Shown here piece by piece: positions 44,426-53,339 of a stretch of 64,000 nucleotides of DNA. How positions within the stretch are numbered: position 1 is the first letter of the stretch; each line of letters starts with the position of its first letter. Under the pieces are notes generated by a model, which saw only the letters and a list, made by a program, of their open reading frames with translations, was not told where the DNA came from and made no database searches. The DNA lies in assembly GCA_905216055.1 (NCBI GenBank), contig CAJMSH010000008.1, forward strand, positions 12,897 through 76,896, written 5' to 3'. The translations under genes were made by a program, and so were the position numbers. Source of the stretch: an uncultured bacterium (GTDB lineage Bacteria > Cyanobacteriota > Vampirovibrionia > Gastranaerophilales > Gastranaerophilaceae).

Positions 44426-44770
44426 ATGTTTAATATGAATGGTAATGATATAAAAAAGATTTTTGGTTCATCTGTTCAAGAAATAAGGAAAGCTAATAAT
44501 ATAACTCAAGAAAAATTGGCAGAACTTATCGGGAAAGATAAAAACACAATTAACCGCATAGAAACAGGTATTAATTTTGTCACCGCTGAAACTTATGCTG
44601 ATTTGTGTAATTTATTAAATGTTCATCCAAGTATTTTAATGACACAAAAACCTGTATTTCTTTTACAAGGACATATAAATTACACAAATGAAATTAATCA
44701 ATTACTAAAAACTTTTCCTCCGGAAAAATTGAAAGATATATATAATATTTTATTAGCAATGAGTAAATAA
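44426..44770 (+). CDS. Xre-family transcriptional regulator
   Basis: A 114-residue protein with an N-terminal HTH_3 domain: FGSSVQEIRKANNITQEKLA, ELIGKDKNTINRIETGINFV, then AETYADLCNLLNVHPSILMT. The C-terminal 45 residues are helical and may dimerise (EINQLLKTFPPEKLKDIYNI). A perfect inverted repeat lies 47-63 bp upstream. The ribosome site is poor. Confidence 0.85.
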   Translation: MFNMNGNDIKKIFGSSVQEIRKANNITQEKLAELIGKDKNTINRIETGINFVTAETYADLCNLLNVHPSILMTQKPVFLLQGHINYTNEINQLLKTFPPEKLKDIYNILLAMSK

Positions 44771-44780
44771 TTTTTACCTA

Positions 44781-44966
44781 TTGTCATGCTAAATTTATTT
44801 TCAGCATATTTAAGATAGATCCTGAAACAAGTTCAGGATGACCGGAGTATACACTTTTTTCGTCATTCCGAATTTATTTCAGCTTCTTTAAGATAAATCC
44901 TAAACCAAGTTCAGGATAACCGAAGTATAAACATTTTTCGTCATTCCGAACTTGGTTCGGAATCTC
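44781..44966. repeat. Cluster of dispersed palindromic repeats
   Basis: Three units of the same family: 44781-44842, about 44860-44920 and 44939-44966 (partial). The typical parts are TCATTCCGAATTTATTTCAG and CCTGAAACAAGTTCAGGATG. The same family is inserted in frame in transposase A at 13341-13405. The gap between the Xre gene and ispF holds only these. Confidence 0.8.
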
Positions 44967-45047
44967 ATTTGTATTAAATTTTTATCTATTGTTATACTGA
45001 ATTTATTTCAAATTCAATATTTTACATATAATGATAATTCTCTATTT

Positions 45048-45524
45048 TTATACCTTTTTCAAAAGCACGACTGCGTGAGCTTCGATTGCAAGCTCTTGAC
45101 CTACAGCGTCCATTTTCTCATTCGTCTTTGCTTTTATAGACAACCTGTCGGGTTCGATTGAAAGAATGTGGCATAAGACTTCTTTCATTTTCGGAATATA
45201 AGGCATCATTTTCGGTTGTTGAGCAATAATATTACTGTCAAGATTTTCTATTGTGTATTTTTTTTCTTTTATTAACTTATAAACATCACTTAAAAGCTTT
45301 GTACTATCAGCATCTTTGTATAGTTCATCAGTATCGGGGAAAAGTGTGCCAATATCAGATAAAGCAAGAGCCCCAAGCATTGCATCGATTATTGCGTGGA
45401 TTAAAACATCCGCGTCAGAATGTCCGAGAAGTCCTTTTTCATGTGTAATTTTAACCCCGCCGATTATTAAATCTCTACCTTCAGTAAGTTTGTGAATATC
45501 GTATCCCAGACCTATTCTATACAT
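45048..45524 (-). CDS. ispF: 2-C-methyl-D-erythritol 2,4-cyclodiphosphate synthase
   Basis: Fifth enzyme of the non-mevalonate isoprenoid pathway; a zinc-dependent trimer. The metal-site motif GLGYDIHKLTEGR is near the start, GHSDADVLIHAIIDAMLGAL near residue 35, SDIGTLFPDTDELYK near 57, and the closing signature IEPDRLSIKAKTNEKMDAVG. Length 158 is exact for the family. It is last in the minus-strand run that starts with the DprA-like gene. Confidence 0.97.
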   Translation of the reverse strand: MYRIGLGYDIHKLTEGRDLIIGGVKITHEKGLLGHSDADVLIHAIIDAMLGALALSDIGTLFPDTDELYKDADSTKLLSDVYKLIKEKKYTIENLDSNIIAQQPKMMPYIPKMKEVLCHILSIEPDRLSIKAKTNEKMDAVGQELAIEAHAVVLLKKV

Positions 45525-45577
45525 ATATTTTTACCCTCTCAATAATTTTATAAATAACATTATAATTTATTTATAAA

Positions 45578-46384
45578 TTAATAGCAAAATTTTTCCATAG
45601 CTTTAACAAAGCCGTCATTTTCAACGGTATCAGTAACATAATCAGCGCATTCTCTCAATTCAGGAGTGCAGTTTCCCATAGCAACCTTAATCCCGCCTGC
45701 TTTCAAAAGTTCAATATCATTATTTTGATCACCGATTGTTAAAATTTCGTCTTTTTTCAATCCCCATTTTTTGGCTAAAAATTCAACCCCGAGAGATTTT
45801 TTAGCTTGAGCACTGCCGATTTCACAGAAATAAGGGGTTGATTTAACAATATAAAGTTGCGGGTATTTTGCCCGTAATTCATTTACCCAACCCGTAACTC
45901 TTTCCGCATCACCATAATCAATTGCAAGAATTTTATTAACATTTTTGATTTCCAAATCATCAAAAGAGCAAACTGTATATGATACAAATTTCCCTTCCGT
46001 ATATTTTTTCACATAATCGTTGTCTTTTTCAACGTACAATTTGTCATCGATGTACAAATTTATATGAATATTATTTTCTCTAGCCCATTTTATAATTTGT
46101 TTTGCAACATCAGAATCCAAATTCTCTTGATATAAAGTATTGCCCTCATAATCTTTTATCAAACCGCCTTGATACGACACAACAGGTGTTTTAAGCCCCA
46201 ATTCTTCTGTAATATGATGAGTAGCACAATGCATTCTGCCCGTTACAAGCACAACTTTAATCCCTTTTTGGCAAAGTTTTTTGATACAATTTTTGACACC
46301 GTCAGAAAAACCCGTATCCCATTTTACGATTGTTCCGTCAATATCAGTTGCAACCATTTTTATTTTATTTTTTTCTTCAGGCAT
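45578..46384 (-). CDS. Cof-type HAD-superfamily phosphatase
   Basis: Mg-dependent sugar- or flavin-phosphate hydrolase of HAD subfamily IIB. Motif I is VATDIDGTIVKWD near residue 12, motif II VVLVTGRMHCATH, motif III the Lys of QAKKSLGVEFLAKKWGL, and motif IV TIGDQNNDIELLKAGG. The C2-type cap domain lies between. Substrate unknown. It starts four bases after the NUDIX gene ends, so the two are coupled. Confidence 0.92.
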   Translation of the reverse strand: MPEEKNKIKMVATDIDGTIVKWDTGFSDGVKNCIKKLCQKGIKVVLVTGRMHCATHHITEELGLKTPVVSYQGGLIKDYEGNTLYQENLDSDVAKQIIKWARENNIHINLYIDDKLYVEKDNDYVKKYTEGKFVSYTVCSFDDLEIKNVNKILAIDYGDAERVTGWVNELRAKYPQLYIVKSTPYFCEIGSAQAKKSLGVEFLAKKWGLKKDEILTIGDQNNDIELLKAGGIKVAMGNCTPELRECADYVTDTVENDGFVKAMEKFCY

Positions 46385-46388
46385 AATC

Positions 46389-46916
46389 CTATCCTTTAAT
46401 TTGAGCTCTCATAATAGCGCAAAGTGTTTTTGCGTCATTAATTTCACCATTTGCAATCATTTTCAAAACATCTTCATAACTATATTCCAATGCTTGCAAA
46501 ATTTCACCTTCATCAGGATGACAGTGAGTAAATTCCAAATCTTCAGCCATATACAGATAAAGTTTTTCATCGCTGTAACCGGGTGATGTGTAAACATAGC
46601 CCAAATCAGTCCATTTATTTGCGCAATAACCTGTTTCTTCTTCTAATTCTCTTTTAGCTGCTTCAAAAGGATCTTCACCTTTTTCAAGTTTTCCTGCCGG
46701 AAGTTCATACAAAACTTCCTTCATCGGGTATCTGAATTGTTTAACCAAAAGCACTTTATCTTCTTTTTTGGCAAAGATAACGACACCACCTGAATGTTTT
46801 ACGACTTCTCTATAACTTTCCTGACCTGTTGGAAGTTCAATTTTATCTTTATAAAGCTTTACTACTCTTCCGTCAAAAATTAATTGTGAATTAATTGTTT
46901 TTTCCGTAAATTCCAT
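46389..46916 (-). CDS. NUDIX hydrolase, ADP-ribose pyrophosphatase type
   Basis: Hydrolyses a nucleoside diphosphate linked to another group, most likely ADP-ribose. The Nudix box is AGKLEKGEDPFEAAKRELEEETG (residues about 77-99), preceded by VLLVKQFRYPMKEVLYELPA, which is typical of ADP-ribose pyrophosphatases. It is followed by the conserved YTSPGYSDEKLYLYMAEDLE. Length 175 fits. It is coupled to the HAD phosphatase downstream. Confidence 0.93.
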   Translation of the reverse strand: MEFTEKTINSQLIFDGRVVKLYKDKIELPTGQESYREVVKHSGGVVIFAKKEDKVLLVKQFRYPMKEVLYELPAGKLEKGEDPFEAAKRELEEETGYCANKWTDLGYVYTSPGYSDEKLYLYMAEDLEFTHCHPDEGEILQALEYSYEDVLKMIANGEINDAKTLCAIMRAQIKG

Positions 46917-46940
46917 AACTAAATATTACCACGAAAATAA

Positions 46941-48104
46941 TTACAAAGCTCTTATTATTGCCTTAATATTTATATCCGTAACCTTCAATAATGCAACAGT
47001 TCTTGCTGTTTCATCAAAGTTGCCTAATTTTTTCAAAACTTCTGCTGTTTTTAATATAAGTGTCTGGTTATCTGATTTCAAAAGCTCACGTATTGCAACT
47101 ACATCTTCTGCAAAATCAAGTGCAGTAAAGACAAACGGGCTATCTTCTCTCAATTCTTCATTTATATGTTTTTCTAAATTCTTTTTATTAACACTTTTCA
47201 GCAATTTTTTTATGTCTTGAATTTCATTTTTAGTATCTTTGTCTTCATCAAACAAATATTCATCATTCTCTGTAAGAATTTCAAACTTTTCCTGAGCATT
47301 AAGAATTACAACTGCAAGTTTGCTATCTGTATGATTGTTGATTAACTTTTCAAAAACATCAAAAAGATCAAAATCAAAAACACAAGAAAGCGGCAAAATT
47401 TCACCAAGCCCGTTAATAATATAATTAATTACAAGCAAAGCATCTTCGTAAGATGTTTCAATCAAATCATTCAAATTTTCGAGATACGGAATTTCTCCTG
47501 CAATATTTTCAGGCATTGCAGAGCTTTTCATAGTATCAATAATTGCCGGAACTGCTGACTTATCTCCGTATGCAACAAGAAATTTTACGGCAGAAAGTTC
47601 ATCAAAATCGTCACCGCAATGCAATTTTGCAATCGCAAGATTATAAGCTTCCCTATCATTCCATTGAGCAAGAGCATAAGCACAATTTTGAGCAAGATAT
47701 TCATTGTCGGAATAAGCATTAATCCTCAAAAAATCGTGCGCTAAAGGATCTTGAATTTTAGCAAAATATTTTGCGGCATAAATTTTTTCTTCAACAGTAC
47801 CGAATTCAAATTTGTCAAGCAAAATATCCGTCAAATCTTCATCTGCATATTTTACGAAAGCAGAAACAATCACATCTTCATAAGAAGGTGAATAATATTT
47901 GATAAACTCAAGCAAATTACGATAATTATTTTCGTTAATTTGGCTTGCAATCCTATCAGCGACATTGTTTTTTACAAAATCGAATAAAAATTCATCATTA
48001 TCAACAAGCTCTTTAAAAAGCTCAACATCACAATCATTAATAAGATGTTTTGCAACAGCTTCGTAGCCAAATTTGCCTGTCAGTTTTTTCAATTTTTCAG
48101 ACAT
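46941..48104 (-). CDS. HEAT-like repeat protein
   Basis: A 387-residue all-helical, acidic protein without a signal peptide. Repeats resembling HEAT/PBS-lyase units are visible (FGTVEEKIYAAKYFAKIQDP; DNEYLAQNCAYALAQWNDRE; DDFDELSAVKFLVAYGDKSA), so it is probably a protein-interaction scaffold. I chose the ATG at 48104, where MSEKLKKLTGKFGYEAVAKH begins. The frame start at 48167 lies inside the previous gene. It begins four bases after the DprA-like gene and lies upstream of the NUDIX gene in one run. No specific role is evident. Confidence 0.7.
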   Translation of the reverse strand: MSEKLKKLTGKFGYEAVAKHLINDCDVELFKELVDNDEFLFDFVKNNVADRIASQINENNYRNLLEFIKYYSPSYEDVIVSAFVKYADEDLTDILLDKFEFGTVEEKIYAAKYFAKIQDPLAHDFLRINAYSDNEYLAQNCAYALAQWNDREAYNLAIAKLHCGDDFDELSAVKFLVAYGDKSAVPAIIDTMKSSAMPENIAGEIPYLENLNDLIETSYEDALLVINYIINGLGEILPLSCVFDFDLFDVFEKLINNHTDSKLAVVILNAQEKFEILTENDEYLFDEDKDTKNEIQDIKKLLKSVNKKNLEKHINEELREDSPFVFTALDFAEDVVAIRELLKSDNQTLILKTAEVLKKLGNFDETARTVALLKVTDINIKAIIRAL

Positions 48105-48108
48105 AAAA

Positions 48109-48711
48109 TTAATCCAAATAGAATACTGTAATAACTTTGTGCCCTTCTTCAGCGTACTGAACAGCATTATGCAAAGTTTTACTTGTATGTGACAAGAAGC
48201 AAATCAATTGATTACAATCATCAATAATCTCTCTGTTGCATACTCTTGAAGCATCAGCAAGAGTCATCATAGCTCTGTCAGGATGTTCAACAATATTAGG
48301 AACCCCAATAAGCTGATTTTGAACATCAGAAGGCTGTTGACCAATTGTTTGAGGTAAAATAACTTTCAATTTATCAGGGTTAGCCTTCATAGCGCCTCTG
48401 ATTGCAGCAGCGTTTGTACCTGAAGAACCGCCTGATGTAATAATTATATTGCCTTGCATAACAAGTGCGGTAGTTAAAGTTTCAATCATTTGTTGATGAG
48501 TAATAGGAAGATTACGGCTGCCGATTATAGCAATTCTTTTTGCAGATTGTTGAATTGTAGCCAATTCCATTGCAAGCTCATCAACTGTATCAGGTGAATC
48601 TGACGCCACTGTATCCATATCGTCATCGATTGGCACTACAATTGAACTTTGTTTTTCTTTTTTTTCGTCTTCAGATCCCATAATTACTTTCATATCGTCA
48701 GTTTTCACCAT
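48109..48711 (-). CDS. DprA-like Rossmann-fold protein
   Basis: A 200-residue protein. The first 45 residues are acidic and disordered. The rest is one Rossmann fold with the DprA/SMF-type start RIAIIGSRNLPITHQQM and the phosphate-binding IIITSGGSSGTNAAAIRGAM, then KLKVILPQTIGQQP and LICFLSHTSKTLHNAVQYAE. It lacks the extra DprA domains. Comparable proteins annotated as recombination-mediator-like are common in cyanobacteria. A LOG-type phosphoribohydrolase is less likely because the PGGxGT motif is absent. The start at 48711 is chosen over the GTG at 48720. Confidence 0.7.
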   Translation of the reverse strand: MVKTDDMKVIMGSEDEKKEKQSSIVVPIDDDMDTVASDSPDTVDELAMELATIQQSAKRIAIIGSRNLPITHQQMIETLTTALVMQGNIIITSGGSSGTNAAAIRGAMKANPDKLKVILPQTIGQQPSDVQNQLIGVPNIVEHPDRAMMTLADASRVCNREIIDDCNQLICFLSHTSKTLHNAVQYAEEGHKVITVFYLD

Positions 48712-48793
48712 TTTTCTCACTTTCTGATTGCAATCTTTACATTTTTAGTTTATGCTGATTATATCACAAAAATTTGATTTTGGGAATAGGGAT

Positions 48794-51331
48794 ATGGAAA
48801 ATATATTGGATAATCTTAACAAAGAGCAGAGAGAAGCTGTTCAAACCGTACAAGGTCCATTACTTGTACTTGCCGGTGCAGGCAGCGGAAAAACGAAATT
48901 ACTTACCTCAAGAATTGCGTATTTAATACAAAACGGCGTAAAACCGAGAAATATTTTAGCAGTTACATTTACCAACAAGGCGGCAAAAGAGATGAAAGAA
49001 CGTCTTGGAAACATTTTGGGTGAAAATGTTGTTAAATATATGTGGGTAGGCACTTTCCACGGTATTTGCGGAAGAATTTTAAGAGAAAATATTGAAAATT
49101 ACAGCTTTCAATCAGGCAAAAAATTAGACAAGAATTTTTCTATCTATGACGAAACTGACAGTAATGCAGTAATTAAACAGGCTATAAAAAAATTAAATTT
49201 AGATGACAAAGTTTATCAACCAAAGCTTGTAAAATCCGTAATTTCTAACGCAAAGAATAAAATGCAAGATGCTTATACATTTGCAACCTTTGCAAGAGAT
49301 TTTAAATCACAAAAAATTGCATCTATTTATGAAGAATACGAAAATACACTAAACAACAATAACGCAATAGATTTTGACGATATGCTAATGCTTACCGTAA
49401 AACTTCTTGAACAATGCAAAGACGTTCGTCAATTGTATTATGACAGATTTCAACATATTCTTGTAGATGAGTTTCAGGATACAAACATGGCTCAATACAA
49501 GCTTATTAATATGCTATACACAAATCTTGAACCCGATATTCCGGATGAACGCTCACTATGCGTAGTTGGTGATGTTGACCAGTCAATTTACAGTTGGCGT
49601 GGTGCCGATTACACAATTATTTTGAATTTCCAAAAAGATTTTAAAAAGACAAAATTAATAAAATTAGAACAAAACTACCGTTCAACCGCAAATATTTTGA
49701 ATGTTGCAAACGCAATTATCGAAAATAATACAGAGCGTGTAGATAAAGTTCTATATTCAAACAAAGGCGAAGGCGAGCTTATTGACTACTTTGAAGCTCA
49801 AGACGAGGCTGATGAAGCAAACTTTATCGTAAGCAGAATAAAACAAGATTCCGGCGGAGATTACAACCGTTACGCAATTCTATACCGTACAAATTCTCAA
49901 TCCCGTGCGCTTGAAGAAGCTTGTATGGCAGCAGGAATTCCATACAGAATTTACGGCGGCTTGAAATTCTACGACCGTAAAGAAATTAAAGACATAATCG
50001 CATATTTAAAATTAATCTATAACCCTGATGATTCACAAAGCTTCAGACGTATAGTAAACGTTCCGAAACGTGCAATAGGCGATACCACAATCAAAAATCT
50101 TGCAGATTTTGCAGATAAAGAAGATATAAGCCTTTTCCAAGCTTGTCAAAGAATTGAAGAAGCAATAGAAATTCCTCCGAGAACACGCTCTAAATTGAAA
50201 GATTTTTCACAGTTAATTTTAAAATTTAAAGATGCAGTAGGCTCATACTCTTTGCAGGAATTTGTAACTCTGGTTATAGAAAAAACAGGATATTTGGCAG
50301 AATTGCAATCCCAAAACACTCCTGAAAGTGAAGCTGATATCGAAAACTTGCAGGAATTGGTAAACGTTGCGGGCGAATTTGTTCCTGAAGAATCCGACAA
50401 TGCTTTAGGCGAATTTTTGCAACAAGTTGCATTAGTTTCAGACCTTGACGGTATGGATGATATTTCAAACAACGTTACTCTAATGACACTCCACTCAGCA
50501 AAAGGTTTGGAATTTCCTGTTGTATTTTTGGCAGGTTGCGATGAAGGTGTATTCCCTCATCAAAGAACATTTAATATCCCATCAGAAATGGAAGAAGAAC
50601 GCCGTTTGATGTACGTAGGTGTAACCCGTGCTGAAGAAAAATTGTACCTGACTTCAGCCAAACGCCGTCAAATGTGGGGAGAATACAAGTATTACAACCC
50701 GTCAAGATTTATTGATGAAATTCCTCATCAATTGTTGAATACTGTTGGCTTTGAAGGTTCAACAAGCGGAACATCAACATTCCAAAACGCAGTATCAAAA
50801 GCAAAAACAGGGAAATCAAATTTTTCATATTCAGCAGCACAATCTGACAGCTACGGATATGTAAAACCGTCATCAGGCTTTGGCAAAGGTTTTGTTGCAC
50901 CTACAAGAGGGCTTGCGACAGGCAATTCTCAAAGCGACAGACAAAAACAAAATTCAAACTATATTAATAAACAACCGCAAAGAACTCCATCACGCACAAT
51001 TCTTGTAAAATCCAAAGAAAACAAACAACGTGATGAAGAAAGAGTAAAAGAATTTTTCAAAGACAACGCAATAAAACGCATGCTTGAAGAAAAGAAACAA
51101 AAAGAGCGTATGCAGCAACAGGCAGAAGCAGAACGCCAAAAGAAACTGGAAACAACAACTCCGATAGAATATGTATTTAATGAAGGAGAACGAGTTTTCC
51201 ACGACAAACTTGGCATAGGTCATATCAAAGAAGTTACACAAATCGGTGACAGCATGATGTACACAATCGATTTTGGCCGTCAGGGCGTAAAGGCTATGGA
51301 CGCAGCTTATGCAAAATTGAAAAAGTTTTAA
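48794..51331 (+). CDS. pcrA: UvrD/PcrA-type DNA helicase
   Basis: Superfamily 1A 3'-5' helicase for repair and for clearing replication blocks. Motifs in order: the Q-motif LNKEQREAVQTVQGPLLV, Walker A GAGSGKTKLL, Ia AVTFTNKAAKEMKERL, Walker B ILVDEFQDTN, III VVGDVDQSIYSWRGAD, IV YRSTANIL, V LMTLHSAKGLEFPVVFLAGC, and VI YVGVTRAEEKL. The C-terminal tail has a linker rich in Gln/Lys and a closing Tudor-like domain (GERVFHDKLGIGHIKEVTQI), typical of PcrA/UvrD. I chose the ATG at 48794. Confidence 0.96.
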   Translation: MENILDNLNKEQREAVQTVQGPLLVLAGAGSGKTKLLTSRIAYLIQNGVKPRNILAVTFTNKAAKEMKERLGNILGENVVKYMWVGTFHGICGRILRENIENYSFQSGKKLDKNFSIYDETDSNAVIKQAIKKLNLDDKVYQPKLVKSVISNAKNKMQDAYTFATFARDFKSQKIASIYEEYENTLNNNNAIDFDDMLMLTVKLLEQCKDVRQLYYDRFQHILVDEFQDTNMAQYKLINMLYTNLEPDIPDERSLCVVGDVDQSIYSWRGADYTIILNFQKDFKKTKLIKLEQNYRSTANILNVANAIIENNTERVDKVLYSNKGEGELIDYFEAQDEADEANFIVSRIKQDSGGDYNRYAILYRTNSQSRALEEACMAAGIPYRIYGGLKFYDRKEIKDIIAYLKLIYNPDDSQSFRRIVNVPKRAIGDTTIKNLADFADKEDISLFQACQRIEEAIEIPPRTRSKLKDFSQLILKFKDAVGSYSLQEFVTLVIEKTGYLAELQSQNTPESEADIENLQELVNVAGEFVPEESDNALGEFLQQVALVSDLDGMDDISNNVTLMTLHSAKGLEFPVVFLAGCDEGVFPHQRTFNIPSEMEEERRLMYVGVTRAEEKLYLTSAKRRQMWGEYKYYNPSRFIDEIPHQLLNTVGFEGSTSGTSTFQNAVSKAKTGKSNFSYSAAQSDSYGYVKPSSGFGKGFVAPTRGLATGNSQSDRQKQNSNYINKQPQRTPSRTILVKSKENKQRDEERVKEFFKDNAIKRMLEEKKQKERMQQQAEAERQKKLETTTPIEYVFNEGERVFHDKLGIGHIKEVTQIGDSMMYTIDFGRQGVKAMDAAYAKLKKF

Positions 51332-52089
51332 TCTTTTACATCATATTTAGTATAATCAATCTTGTCATTTGATAAAATTGTATTTAAACTACCATAACCG
51401 CTAACTTCTTTTAATCTACCATCTTCATAAATACCTATTTGATAAACATCTGCCCCATATTGATTAGGTTTCCTAATTCCATTTGTATCAATTACAACAT
51501 AAGCACATCTTACATCCGTCCAAGTATATTCTTCATATTCACAATCTGTACCACTGCTATTGGATACAACATTACCTGAAGAATCTGTTTTACATCTTTT
51601 CGCAGTTCTATCTGTTTTACAAGATGAAAATTGATGAAAATTAATAATGCTACCATCAACTAATTTTAAATACGGAACTGACATATGTTCACTATATTGC
51701 GCTTCACCAGTGACTTTATTATATTTACCATTTTGAGCTTTTATACCGTAATAAGGACAAGAATCTCCTGTTTTAGTACATAAAATAGCCCCATTAAAAT
51801 ATTTTTGCATATTTTGAGTAGTTTGTAAGGAAGTGTTTGAAGTATCAAAAACAGATGTGATTTCAGAACTTCCAGTTTCTGCCAACGCTAAATTAACAGC
51901 ATTATAAAATGTTGAATACGTTTTTTTTACTCTTGTTAATAGTTCCTTATTTTGATAATTTGCAATTAGTGAAGGCATTGTCATCGCAGCAACAACACCT
52001 ATAATACCTAACGTAATAAGAACTTCTGCAAGAGTAAAACCATTACCATAACTATGTTTCAATAAATTAAAAACCTTTTTTGAATGCAT
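51328..52089 (-). CDS. Type IV pilin-like protein (prepilin N-terminus)
   Basis: A 253-residue surface or envelope protein. It has a prepilin leader of about 17 residues and then the cleavage/methylation motif G-FTLAEVLITLGIIGVVAAMT with the conserved Glu at mature position 5. A helical spine follows, then a large Cys-containing globular head (CTKTGDSCPYYG; SSCKTDRTAKRCKTDS). Such proteins with an N-terminal FTLAEVLITLGIIG are abundant in gut Vampirovibrionia and often occur alone, away from pilus genes, as here. It may be a minor pilin or secretion pseudopilin. The stop overlaps the convergent pcrA stop by four bases. Confidence 0.85.
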   Translation of the reverse strand: MHSKKVFNLLKHSYGNGFTLAEVLITLGIIGVVAAMTMPSLIANYQNKELLTRVKKTYSTFYNAVNLALAETGSSEITSVFDTSNTSLQTTQNMQKYFNGAILCTKTGDSCPYYGIKAQNGKYNKVTGEAQYSEHMSVPYLKLVDGSIINFHQFSSCKTDRTAKRCKTDSSGNVVSNSSGTDCEYEEYTWTDVRCAYVVIDTNGIRKPNQYGADVYQIGIYEDGRLKEVSGYGSLNTILSNDKIDYTKYDVKD

Positions 52090-52184
52090 TTTCCAAATCC
52101 TATAATAATGATATCTAATTGTATAGTTAGATAATACAAGTATAGCATTAGATTGTCAAGAGTTTGTCAATATATAGTAATGGA

Positions 52185-52418
52185 ATGAAAAATGAATATA
52201 TTTTGTCAAAAGATAATATTAGAAATGTTATAAAATTACTAACAACCTTTGAAGGTAAAACTCTTACAAGGTTAAAAGTAGATATTAATCATAAATATAA
52301 CAAAACAGATTCTTTAGAAAACCTCACAAACAAACTCCGTAACGGTACTATAAAAGTAAGCGAACTTTTAGAAGTTTTTGATATTTTAGGATATGACGTT
52401 GTTGTAAAAAAGAAATAA
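52185..52418 (+). CDS. Small hypothetical protein, possible DUF6471-like HTH
   Basis: A 77-residue protein. The C-terminal half (NLTNKLRNGTIKVSELLEVF followed by DILGYDVVVKKK) resembles the end of small phage-repressor-like HTH proteins, in which S/K-x-x-E-L-L-x-x-x-D-I-L-G-Y closes the domain. I chose the ATG at 52185 over the TTG at 52164. The assignment is weak; it could instead be a small cytoplasmic protein of other function. Confidence 0.5.
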   Translation: MKNEYILSKDNIRNVIKLLTTFEGKTLTRLKVDINHKYNKTDSLENLTNKLRNGTIKVSELLEVFDILGYDVVVKKK

Positions 52419-52427
52419 ATTTTTTAT

Positions 52428-53150
52428 TTATCTAAAATAATATCCCGGAACACCTAATGATGGCGTTCTTCTTATTTGGCTATATATTCTTACTGTATAA
52501 GGCAATTCCTCATAAATACTTAACTCTTGCGGAAAAGCATCAAGCTTCATATTTGAATATGTTTCTATAATTTTTTTATCATATTCTTCTATTCCTGATG
52601 ATTGCAAAATTTTAAAATCTTTTATTGTACCGTCTTTTAAAATAATACAACTTATAACAGGTTCTTGAGGAATATGACTGTATATTGTCGGAATTCTGTC
52701 AAATATGTATTTATTAACTTTATCAATATATTTTTTATAAGCCTCTTGAGCTTGAGCAGGAGGTTCAACAGGCATTATGGACATACGCGCTGATAATGAT
52801 TTTTGAACTCTATGTTGAAAACCGCTTGTCATTTTTATATTCAGTATTTGAATATCTTTAGGGAAAGGCTTAAAAGGAGCGGATTTTTGGACAGCTTCTA
52901 CCACTGCTTTATCAAAATCCGTACCGCTTGGCTGCGACAATTTGATATCACTAACACTTCCGTCATTATTAATAATATAATTCACCGCAGTAGTTGCATT
53001 TTCAGTACCATTATAATTTAAATTGCTTTTTATTATATTTTGAACTTCTTGCCCGTATTCATTAACAAATTTATTTAAATCAACATCACTTGCAAAACAA
53101 ATATTAGTTGTAAAAAGTAAAAATAATACAAAATATAAAATTTTTTTCAT
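52428..53150 (-). CDS. Periplasmic protein with two TonB-C-like domains
   Basis: A 240-residue exported protein: signal peptide MKKILYFVLFLLFTTNICFA, then two similar halves. Each has the TonB C-terminal pattern of a strand with DG-hairpin and a G/S-x-x-x-x-D helix: INNDGSVSDIKLSQPSGTDF in the first, ILKDGTIKDFKILQSSGIEE in the second, each followed by an Ala/Lys-rich or P-F-P segment. There is no membrane anchor and no Pro-rich spacer, so it is not a classical TonB; TolA-like envelope binding is one option. It lies upstream of the repeat cluster that follows ffh. Confidence 0.8.
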   Translation of the reverse strand: MKKILYFVLFLLFTTNICFASDVDLNKFVNEYGQEVQNIIKSNLNYNGTENATTAVNYIINNDGSVSDIKLSQPSGTDFDKAVVEAVQKSAPFKPFPKDIQILNIKMTSGFQHRVQKSLSARMSIMPVEPPAQAQEAYKKYIDKVNKYIFDRIPTIYSHIPQEPVISCIILKDGTIKDFKILQSSGIEEYDKKIIETYSNMKLDAFPQELSIYEELPYTVRIYSQIRRTPSLGVPGYYFR

Positions 53151-53194
53151 ACATCAACCCTCAAATTTTTTTTATGCAGTTAATAAGATAATAT

Positions 53195-53339
53195 GTGAAG
53201 CGACAAGCTTCTTCTTTAGTTTAGACAAAATAAGTTTGTACAAAGCCCAAAGTGTCGGGTGGAGCGGCACGCTCCCTCTTTAGTTTAGACATAATAAGTT
53301 TATACAAAACCTATGTGACGGGTGAAGCGGCACGCTTCA
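53195..53339. repeat. 63-64-bp tandem repeats over the ffh stop codon
   Basis: Units start at 53195, 53259 and 53322 (partial) on the plus strand. Read from ffh outward they begin GAAGCGTGCCGCTTCACCC, then AGGTTTTG, AAACTTAT, TGTCTAAACTAAA. The ffh stop TGA is the first base triplet of the innermost unit. This is the same family and orientation as after prs (20587-20770). Confidence 0.85.
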
